From contig SMVS01000096.1 in assembly GCA_004357435.1 (NCBI GenBank), positions 1 through 7,935 on the forward strand: a DNA stretch of 7,935 nt, written 5' to 3'. Origin of the DNA: Nitrospina sp. (GTDB taxonomy: Bacteria; Nitrospinota; Nitrospinia; Nitrospinales; Nitrospinaceae). A program made the translations under genes and the position numbers. Shown one piece after another: positions 1-5,453 of the stretch. The notes beneath the pieces are model-generated. The model had not been told where the DNA came from and did no database searches. It worked only from the letters and a program-made list of their open reading frames with translations. Position 1 is the stretch's first letter; each line of letters begins with the position of its first letter.

Positions 1-1563
1 CATGAGTTTCTACTGCCGGATATTCATCGGGAAAAAGGCATGCACTGCATCGACTGCCACGGCATCGAAGAAATAAAAGCGGATGCCAATCAATATCCCA
101 CGCTTCATGATGCGGTCCAGGTCCGGTGCGAAACCTGCCACGGGTCCAACTCCAAAGGCCCGGAAGGGTACATGCTGGTGGAAGCCGATCCACGGGCGGA
201 GACATTGCTCACCAAAAACAAACTGAACCCAAACCTGGCAAAAAAAATCAAGATGGGAGACACGGTCATGGCCGGCCCGACCGGGCAACCCCTGCCGCAT
301 GTGCTGTATGACCAGGGGAAATGGATCTTGTATTCCAAGGTCAGCGGAAAACCGCATGAAATTCCGGTACTGAAAAATTTAAAGAGAATGCCGCTGGCGC
401 ATCAAGTGGCGAAACACATGATCGCCGTCGAGTGCTCGGCCTGCCACGCCCGCTGGTCGGCCAGCGAATGGGGATTGCACGCGATCGCCGAACCGGACGC
501 CAACCTGGAAAACTGGCAGGACTGGAATTTTGCCGACCCGGTTCTGCAACAAATCATGATCACCTCCAGAGCAGAAAACGCGCAGAACCCAGGCATGTTG
601 CTATGGCCAACGGCCCAGGAAACCGCCAACGGCATCGCCGGCAAATGGACACCGGGATTTTGGCGGACCGTGTTCACCGAATCCGGCTGGGACACCATGA
701 TTCTCGGTAAAAACAAACGTGGACGGATCTCCATCATGAAACCGCGTTACCAATATTTCATCACGGACACTACAAATTCGTCCAGCTCCGTTTCCCAGCG
801 GGCGCGAGTTCCGGTGTCGCAAAATGGCCGGCCGGGCTTGGTGATGGTGCCACACAGCCCTCACACCATTCGCACTGTCGCCCGTCCCTGCGAGAGTTGT
901 CACATGAATGCGCTGGCGGCTGGACTGGGCGACCCCAATTTGGAAAACGTGGCAGACGGCAAACAGTTTTTGCGGGCTCTGAAATCCACCAACCGACTGC
1001 TTCCTGAATTTCAAATCAAGCAAATGGTTTCCGCCGATGGGCGACCGATCCAGAATTCAATGCCGGGCAAGAAAACAAGATTTTTGACGTCACGGGAAAT
1101 CCAATCACTCAGTAAAATTGGCAGACGCTACAAGGCCTACCGTTATCTCGACCTCCGGCAAAGAAACTTTTCACGGCTGTTGCGACGCAATGTTTTCCCC
1201 TACGATGCGAACCACAAGATCAATGAAAAAAAATTCGATTCTCCGCTCTTGAATGAGGAACTTTATTACGACCTGGATAAAAGCCATTTCACTCTCAGGC
1301 AAAAACCCATTGTTACGGAGCCGACTCCCCGGAGTCCGGTGGGCGCCATGGACTTGCCGGAACCCGCCGTGCCGCCAACGCCAGTGGCACCGAAAATACC
1401 GGTGGCCCAGGCAGAACCGATGGTTCCTGAAATATCCCGAACAACGCCAAGGCAACCGGCATCAACACTATTCGGTGAGGATAATTCTGACGAGCCGGTG
1501 AATTCACCTTTAAGAAATTTTTTCAATTCCATATTTCCCAATAATGACGATGCCAACAATTGA
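1..1563 (+). CDS. Multihaem c-type cytochrome (5' end outside the window)
   Basis: The reading frame is open from base 1, so the protein starts upstream; the ATG at 40 lies just before a haem motif and is internal. Four CXXCH motifs are visible: CIDCH (46-60), CETCH (127-141), CSACH (433-447) and CESCH (889-903). Each should bind one covalent haem c in the periplasm; more may lie upstream. The spacing of the first pair, with HREKGMHCIDCH before it and LHDAVQVRCETCH at the second, resembles the repeats of multihaem electron-transfer cytochromes. After the last haem come about 220 residues without CXXCH, ending in a Pro/Val/Ala-rich stretch (about 1306-1470) and a polar tail (NNDDANN). No C-terminal membrane helix is evident. 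It heads a run of three cytochrome genes; the next starts 33 bases later. The class (c-type cytochrome) is secure. Redox partner and substrate cannot be inferred. Confidence 0.9.
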   Translation, partial: HEFLLPDIHREKGMHCIDCHGIEEIKADANQYPTLHDAVQVRCETCHGSNSKGPEGYMLVEADPRAETLLTKNKLNPNLAKKIKMGDTVMAGPTGQPLPHVLYDQGKWILYSKVSGKPHEIPVLKNLKRMPLAHQVAKHMIAVECSACHARWSASEWGLHAIAEPDANLENWQDWNFADPVLQQIMITSRAENAQNPGMLLWPTAQETANGIAGKWTPGFWRTVFTESGWDTMILGKNKRGRISIMKPRYQYFITDTTNSSSSVSQRARVPVSQNGRPGLVMVPHSPHTIRTVARPCESCHMNALAAGLGDPNLENVADGKQFLRALKSTNRLLPEFQIKQMVSADGRPIQNSMPGKKTRFLTSREIQSLSKIGRRYKAYRYLDLRQRNFSRLLRRNVFPYDANHKINEKKFDSPLLNEELYYDLDKSHFTLRQKPIVTEPTPRSPVGAMDLPEPAVPPTPVAPKIPVAQAEPMVPEISRTTPRQPASTLFGEDNSDEPVNSPLRNFFNSIFPNNDDANN

Positions 1564-1596
1564 GCGACACTTTTAAGGACCCTCATTTTCTGATTT

Positions 1597-2292
1597 ATGA
1601 ATGCTCCAAAAAAAATATGCGGAATGATTTTGATCTGTTGGGGACTGTGGGGCCAAAGTCTGTGGGCGGAACCCGCCTTGCAAACTGCACCGGCCTGGGC
1701 CGAGGTGGAGGGATGCGCTACCTGCCACCGGTTTTCCCCGAATCAACCGGAGAGTACCGCTCCCGATCTTTTTTACGCAGGCAATAAGTTTCAGCAGGAC
1801 TGGCTGGTCGAGTACCTGCAACGGCCCACTGTGATCCGCCAAGCGGGGCACACCCGTGATCCGGGATTTTTGCAAGGGCAACCGGATTTCACCGGGCCGC
1901 ATCCGGTTCTCAAACCAAAAGACGCGGCAACTCTGGCCGCCGCCCTCATGACCCTGAAACTTCCAGATCTTGAAACCGTTGCCCTCGCCACCACTCCGCT
2001 CTCCGAGGGCAAGAAAGTGCGAATCAAAATTTTGTTCGAGCGAGACTACAGTTGCATCGCCTGCCACGAAAGCTACAATCTGGCGCGGCAACCGAGAGGC
2101 GGGGTTTCCGGTCCTTCGCTGATCGATGCCGGCAACCGCCTGCAGGCGGAGTGGGTTTACCTGTGGTTGCAACAACCCAAAATATTTTTGAAAAAAGGAC
2201 GCATGCCGGTGTATCAATTCGATGAGGAGACCTTGCTCAACCTGACCCGATACATTGCGTCCCACAAAAAAGAAAGCGGAAATAAAAACTGA
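1597..2292 (+). CDS. Periplasmic dihaem cytochrome c
   Basis: This 231-residue protein has a Sec-type signal peptide (about residues 1-24: two Lys, then a Trp/Leu/Ile-rich core, likely cut after SLWA). Haem motifs are CATCH (40-44) and CIACH (153-157). The two halves are copies of one domain: AGNKFQQDWLVEYLQRP (61-77) matches AGNRLQAEWVYLWLQQP (178-194). In the second half M203 in RMP is the likely axial Met ligand; in the first half the equivalent place reads HP (H102), with no Met-Pro. The in-frame TGA at 1591-1593 forces the start to 1597 or later, and starting at the next Met (residue 10) would remove the charged signal n-region. The Shine-Dalgarno is weak (AAGGAC, 16 bases upstream), so coupling to the upstream gene is likely. 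Role: electron carrier between the multihaem and monohaem cytochromes, by inference from the operon. Confidence 0.9.
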   Translation: MNAPKKICGMILICWGLWGQSLWAEPALQTAPAWAEVEGCATCHRFSPNQPESTAPDLFYAGNKFQQDWLVEYLQRPTVIRQAGHTRDPGFLQGQPDFTGPHPVLKPKDAATLAAALMTLKLPDLETVALATTPLSEGKKVRIKILFERDYSCIACHESYNLARQPRGGVSGPSLIDAGNRLQAEWVYLWLQQPKIFLKKGRMPVYQFDEETLLNLTRYIASHKKESGNKN

Positions 2293-2762
2293 TGGTTCGT
2301 TTTATTGATCGCACAAGGGGCAACGGGCCAGGAAAGCGCATGATGGCGTTATCCATCGTCCTGATGTTGATGTCAGGAATGTGGGCCTGCGATCCGGAGC
2401 CCACGTCGGCCCCGCCGGGGGCATCCGCTCCGGCTGAACCGGGAAAACCATCTGTCCCGGCGCAACCGGTCACCCGGCAGACGCGCGACACGTACCAGTT
2501 TTACTGCGCACAATGCCATGGCCTGAAGGGCAAGGGCGATGGCATCAATGCCCGGTTTCTGACGGTGCCTCCGCGCGACCACACCAAAACGGACTACCTG
2601 GAAACACGTAGCGATGCGCAATTATTCGACGCCATCAAACTGGGCGGCCTGGCCGTGGGCCGCGCGCCCTGCATGCCCGCCTGGGGTCACACTTTCAACG
2701 ATGACACTATTCGTTCGCTGGTCCGTCATATCCGCGAGTTATGCCACTGCGAAGCCTTCTGA
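2292..2762 (+). CDS. Monohaem class I cytochrome c, probable lipoprotein
   Basis: This 156-residue protein has one haem motif, CAQCH (72-76), and a distal MPAWG motif (M128), the usual His/Met pattern of small class I (c6/cbb3-type) cytochrome domains. The N-terminus has basic residues, a hydrophobic stretch (18-31) and MWAC-D, a loose lipobox with C33 as possible lipidated Cys, followed by an Ala/Pro-rich linker (36-60). This suggests a membrane-tethered electron carrier. Its ATG at 2292 shares a base with the upstream stop (TGATG), which favours translational coupling. An alternative start at 2340 has a better Shine-Dalgarno (AGGAAAG at 2330-2336) but would leave no positive charge before the hydrophobic core. 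Extra cysteines (C127 beside the Met ligand, C151 and C153 at the end) are unusual. The haem assignment is firm; the lipoprotein call is moderate. Confidence 0.88.
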   Translation: MVRFIDRTRGNGPGKRMMALSIVLMLMSGMWACDPEPTSAPPGASAPAEPGKPSVPAQPVTRQTRDTYQFYCAQCHGLKGKGDGINARFLTVPPRDHTKTDYLETRSDAQLFDAIKLGGLAVGRAPCMPAWGHTFNDDTIRSLVRHIRELCHCEAF

Positions 2763-2780
2763 AAACGCCGGACGATTTAT

Positions 2781-2809
2781 TTGTCTTGTTCCAGTAAACA
2801 GGGTATATT
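2781..2809 (+). promoter_or_regulatory. Candidate sigma70-type promoter for the DUF1015-engB operon
   Basis: TTGTCT (2781-2786) and TATATT (2804-2809) are separated by 17 bases, matching 4/6 and 5/6 of the -35 and -10 consensus. Transcription would begin near 2816, giving a leader of about 80 bases. A small inverted repeat, GCAATG-CGGCC-CATTGC (2820-2836), lies just after the start point; it has no U-tract and is not a convincing terminator. The placement, in the only sizeable gap between the cytochrome operon and the next gene, supports the call. Confidence 0.5.
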
Positions 2810-2882
2810 TTTCCAAAAAGCAATGCGGCCCATTGCCACCGGTCCTGACGCTGGCAAACCTACATGATCCACCCTGAAAATC

Positions 2883-2887
2883 GAGGA
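2883..2887 (+). promoter_or_regulatory. Ribosome binding site of the DUF1015 gene
   Basis: GAGGA lies 8 bases before the ATG at 2896. This fixes that start and is one of the clearest Shine-Dalgarno sequences in the window. Confidence 0.7.
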
Positions 2888-2895
2888 ATTTACAC

Positions 2896-4191
2896 ATGGT
2901 AGAAGTGGTTCCGTTCCACGGCCTTCTGTATAACGAAGGCAAGGCTGGCCCGCTGGCCGAGCTGGTAGCGCCGCCTTACGACGTCATCCGTTCCGACTTG
3001 CAGGACGCCTTGTACGCCAAAAATCCTTACAACGTGGTGCGCCTGATTTTGGGGCGGCAAAATGAAACGGACGATGACAACAACAACCGTTACACCCGGG
3101 CGGCGGTGGATTTTACCAAGTGGCAAGCGCAGGACATTTTAAAAAAGGACGAGCGCCCCGGATTTTATGTGTACAGCCAGGAATATACGTTCAATGGAAA
3201 AACCAATAACCGGGTGGGATTTTTTGCGCGGGTCCGGCTGGAGGATTTTAGTGCCGGCAACATCTGCCCGCACGAATTCACGTTGGCCAAAGCCAAGCAG
3301 GACCGGACCCGGCTCATCCGTGCCTGCAAAGCCAACTTCAGTCCGGTGTTCGGCCTGTATTCCGACCCCGAAGGCGTACTCGATGGCAAACTGTCGGGGA
3401 TCGTTCAGCAACCCCCGCTGGCGGTGATCGAGGAGGATGCCATCCTCAACCGGCTGTGGCGGGTGAACGATTCCGCCACTCTGGATTTTTTATCCGCGCA
3501 ATTCGCGGAGAAAAAAATCACCATCGCCGACGGCCATCATCGTTACGAAACCGCTCTCAGCTACCATCAGGAAAACGGATCGCAGGTTCCCGATTCGGCG
3601 CACATCATGATGTTCCTCACCAACCTTGACGCGCAATCGCTGGCCATTTATCCGATTCACCGGCAAATCAAATGCCCCACTGCGTTTCGAAAAGAGGAGT
3701 TTTTAAAAAACCTGGAGCCTTATTTTGCGGTGGTTCCGCTGGAGAACAATTTATCGGCGGATGCGTTGACGGCGCTTCTGGAGGAAGCGGGTCAAAAAGA
3801 CATCGCTTTCTGCGTCTACCTCGGTGGCGGCGACGCCGTTTTGTTGCAACTCAAAGACGTGGAACAGATCGTTCCATTCATGGCCCCGGAAGATTCCCCC
3901 GACCTCAAAGCGCTGGACGTTTATCAACTGCATGCCCTGGTTCTGAAAAAAATCATGGCGATCGACACCCAACTGCCGGCGCATCAGCAATACATCACTT
4001 ACAACGTCCGCACCCGGGAATCCATGGAAAATGTGGATTCCGGTAAATTCGATCTGGTATTTTTTATGAACGCCACTCCCATCACCCAGGTGCGCGAGCT
4101 CGCCGAAAAAGGCATCCGCCTACCGCAGAAAGCGACTTACTTTTATCCCAAACTTCTTTCGGGTCTGGTGATCAACCGCTTTGAACCATGA
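2896..4191 (+). CDS. DUF1015 family protein
   Basis: This 431-residue protein is a full-length member by its landmarks: LVAPPYDVI (23-31), NPYNVVRLILG (43-53), HEFTLAKAKQDRTRL (126-140), FSPVFGLYSD (148-157), ADGHHRYETALSY (211-223) and a C-terminal LPQKATYFYPKLLSGLVI (409-426). These are hallmarks of DUF1015, a widespread cytoplasmic family whose biochemical role I cannot state with certainty. The DGHHR motif recalls the G-x-H-R motif of ParB-like and SerK-type serine kinase folds, so a small-molecule kinase or nucleotide-binding role is conceivable; this is inference. There is no signal peptide or membrane segment. Its last 4 bases overlap engB (ATGA), so the two are co-translated. It has its own likely promoter and a good ribosome binding site. 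No missing landmark or frame break was seen. Confidence 0.93.
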   Translation: MVEVVPFHGLLYNEGKAGPLAELVAPPYDVIRSDLQDALYAKNPYNVVRLILGRQNETDDDNNNRYTRAAVDFTKWQAQDILKKDERPGFYVYSQEYTFNGKTNNRVGFFARVRLEDFSAGNICPHEFTLAKAKQDRTRLIRACKANFSPVFGLYSDPEGVLDGKLSGIVQQPPLAVIEEDAILNRLWRVNDSATLDFLSAQFAEKKITIADGHHRYETALSYHQENGSQVPDSAHIMMFLTNLDAQSLAIYPIHRQIKCPTAFRKEEFLKNLEPYFAVVPLENNLSADALTALLEEAGQKDIAFCVYLGGGDAVLLQLKDVEQIVPFMAPEDSPDLKALDVYQLHALVLKKIMAIDTQLPAHQQYITYNVRTRESMENVDSGKFDLVFFMNATPITQVRELAEKGIRLPQKATYFYPKLLSGLVINRFEP

Positions 4192-4781
4192 AAATCATCA
4201 GCGCCAAATACCTGACCAGCGCTGTCAAGGCGGACCAATACCCAGAAACCGGCTTCCCGGAATTTGCATTTGTGGGCCGGTCGAACGTCGGTAAATCCTC
4301 GTTGATCAACTCTCTGCTGGTGCGCAAGAAGCTGGTGAAAACCAGCTCCACGCCGGGCAAAACTCAGATGATTAATTTCTTCAAAGTGAACAACGAACTG
4401 ATTTTCACCGACCTGCCCGGTTATGGATTCGCCAAGGTGCCTGCCCGGGTTCAAAAAGAATGGCAAAACATGATCGAACAGTATCTCACCGGACGCAAGA
4501 CCCTGCGATTGGTGATTTTCATTGTGGATATGCGACGCAAACCAACGGACCTGGACCTGAAAACGAAAGAATGGTTTGATGCCATCGGGATCGATTTTGT
4601 ATTGGTGGCCACCAAGGCCGACAAGTTGTCGCAACCCGAACGCAATCGGCAAATGAAAATCATTCGAGAGAGATTTATGGAAGGTTCCGATCAGAAATTG
4701 ATCGCGTATTCCAGCAAGTCCAACCGGGGCCGGAAAGAACTTTGGAATTGCTTGACGAAAAAACTGGCCTCGCCAGCGTGA
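4188..4781 (+). CDS. engB: Ribosome biogenesis GTP-binding protein EngB (YihA/YsxC)
   Basis: This 197-residue TRAFAC-class GTPase is of usual length for the family. It has the full G-motif set: G1 GRSNVGKS (30-37), the G2 region SSTPGKTQ (53-60), G3 DLPGYGFA (75-82), G4 TKAD (142-145) and G5 SSK (175-177). The TPGKTQ-INFF and DLPGYGFAKVP signatures are specific to EngB, which acts late in 50S subunit assembly in the cytoplasm. The ATG overlaps the end of the DUF1015 gene by 4 bases and has no clear Shine-Dalgarno, so translation probably depends on the upstream gene. The TGA stop sits exactly in the loop of a perfect hairpin. A downstream start would lose the N-terminal strand before G1, so the ATGA start is preferred. 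Confidence 0.97.
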   Translation: MKIISAKYLTSAVKADQYPETGFPEFAFVGRSNVGKSSLINSLLVRKKLVKTSSTPGKTQMINFFKVNNELIFTDLPGYGFAKVPARVQKEWQNMIEQYLTGRKTLRLVIFIVDMRRKPTDLDLKTKEWFDAIGIDFVLVATKADKLSQPERNRQMKIIRERFMEGSDQKLIAYSSKSNRGRKELWNCLTKKLASPA

Positions 4782-4896
4782 CGCTGGCCGGCGAAGCGCC
4801 GGGGCTGAATGGGTCGAACTCTATCCCGCTCTCAACCATTGTTGGGCATCATTCAAAGAGTACAGCTCCCTGCCTCCCCCGCCGGGGGTCAGCCCC
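4772..4896. terminator. GC hairpin cluster between convergent genes, possible bidirectional terminator
   Basis: Three perfect inverted repeats lie in or at the edges of this gap: GCCAGCG-TGA-CGCTGGC (4772-4788, with the engB stop in the loop), CCGGCG-AAG-CGCCGG (4788-4802, sharing one base with the first), and CCCCC-GCC-GGGGG (4876-4888, just beyond the ferredoxin stop on the - strand). A longer-range pair, GGGGCTGA (4801-4808) and TCAGCCCC (4889-4896), could enclose the whole gap. None is followed by a U-tract on either strand, so this is not a classical intrinsic terminator. Position between two genes that point at each other is the main argument for a transcript-ending or 3'-end-protecting role. 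I see no gene in 4782-4888. Confidence 0.4.
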
Positions 4897-5215
4897 ACAT
4901 TTCGTCCGGGATCTCCAGACGGTCGACTTTTTTGCCGCCGACAATATGCGAATCAAGAATTTCATCCACATCTTCCGGCTTCACTTTACAGTACCAAACC
5001 CCTTCCGGATAAATCACGACGATCGGTCCGGTGGAACAAGGCCCCATGCATCCCGTGGTGGTGAGAATCGCCTGACCAAAAAGCTGTTTGGCTTCGATTC
5101 CCATTCCGAACTTCTCGTAAACTTCATTCGCTTGGGTCTCCCCGCACGAACCTCGGGGGTGCCCCGCCGGGCGGCTATTGGTGCAGACCAGTATGTGCCG
5201 CGCTGGTTTTGGCAT
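4889..5215 (-). CDS. Thioredoxin-like [2Fe-2S] ferredoxin
   Basis: This 108-residue protein has no signal peptide. Cysteines C11 (LVCTN), C24 (GSCG), C56 and C60 (GCMGPCSTGP) give the C-x12-C...C-x3-C pattern of the thioredoxin-fold [2Fe-2S] ferredoxins (Aquifex Fd type; also the iron-sulphur domain of NuoE-like proteins). IVVIYPEGVWYCKV (65-78) and the Asp/Glu-rich helix PEDVDEILDSHIVGG (80-94) are also typical. It should be a soluble cytoplasmic one-electron carrier; the partner is unknown. C76 is an extra, non-ligand cysteine. The start at 5215 is supported by GGAGGA 6 bases upstream. It is alone on the - strand, convergent with engB and divergent from the kinase operon. The length is normal for a stand-alone member of the family. 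Confidence 0.93.
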   Translation of the reverse strand: MPKPARHILVCTNSRPAGHPRGSCGETQANEVYEKFGMGIEAKQLFGQAILTTTGCMGPCSTGPIVVIYPEGVWYCKVKPEDVDEILDSHIVGGKKVDRLEIPDEMWG

Positions 5216-5221
5216 AGGATG

Positions 5222-5227
5222 TCCTCC
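5222..5227 (-). promoter_or_regulatory. Strong ribosome binding site of the ferredoxin gene
   Basis: On the - strand this reads GGAGGA, 6 bases before the ATG at 5215. It is the strongest Shine-Dalgarno in the window, suggests a highly translated small protein, and settles the start codon. Confidence 0.75.
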
Positions 5228-5230
5228 AAC

Positions 5231-5350
5231 TTAAATAAATAAATATTATTAAAATAAGTCCCAACCGAAAATGAGAACCCGGGGCCACGCGCTTAACGGT
5301 GGCTTACCAGGCAAGGGCTCGGCTCAGCCCCCACAGTCCCCGCTTGGGAA
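5231..5350. other. Intergenic AT-rich tract followed by a GC-rich foldable block
   Basis: No gene is visible here. Bases 5231-5257 are almost pure A/T with TAAA repeats, next to the ferredoxin gene; they could hold its promoter but no convincing -35/-10 pair stands out. Bases 5278-5348 turn abruptly GC-rich and can fold: CCCGGGG (5278-5284) pairs with CCCC (5338-5341) and GGG (5346-5348) across a GCTT bulge, enclosing two hairpins, GCCAC/GTGGC (5284-5288 with 5299-5303; G5284 is shared with the outer stem) and GGGCT/AGCCC (5315-5319 with 5326-5330). This could be a leader of the ferredoxin mRNA on the - strand, a small RNA on either strand, or chance pairing in GC-rich DNA. It matches no RNA family I can name with confidence. 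Confidence 0.35.
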
Positions 5351-5352
5351 AT

Positions 5353-5382
5353 TTGTCCGAATATAAAGTCCGGTAGTATACT
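5353..5382 (+). promoter_or_regulatory. Candidate promoter for the kinase-lptG operon
   Basis: TTGTCC (5353-5358) and TATACT (5377-5382) are 18 bases apart, matching 4/6 and 5/6 of the consensus. Transcription would start near 5389, giving a leader of about 65 bases. The -10 lies inside a perfect 10-base palindrome, TAGTATACTA (5374-5383), so TATACT also reads on the - strand, with a weak GTGAAA (- strand, 5400-5395) 16 bases before it. A second TATAAT at 5382-5387 has no well-spaced -35. Confidence 0.5.
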
Positions 5383-5453
5383 ATAATTGCTAACGGTTTC
5401 ACGGTTCCTTAAAAATTTATTTCAACGGGAATACCGCCACCATTCTCATTTCC

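Noticed and set aside
40..60. ATG at 40 as the true start of the first cytochrome
   Set aside because: It is two codons before a CXXCH motif, leaves no signal peptide for an exported protein, and the frame continues open to base 1 with cytochrome-like sequence (HREKGMHC).
1573..2265. 230-residue open frame on the - strand opposite the dihaem cytochrome
   Set aside because: The + strand frame has a signal peptide, two haem motifs and an internal domain duplication; the - strand product shows no recognisable motif and is a shadow.
2820..2836. Hairpin GCAATG-CGGCC-CATTGC as terminator of the cytochrome operon
   Set aside because: The stem is only 6 bases, has no U-tract, and lies downstream of the candidate promoter of the next gene, so it would sit in that leader.
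4742..5242. 166-residue + strand open frame running from inside engB across the ferredoxin gene
   Set aside because: It begins inside engB out of frame and is antisense to a ferredoxin with all four ligand cysteines and a strong ribosome binding site.
5278..5348. tRNA or small SRP RNA in the divergent gap
   Set aside because: No T-loop, acceptor stem or anticodon arm fits, and the conserved SRP domain motif around GGAAG-CAGC is missing; TTACCAGG alone is not enough.
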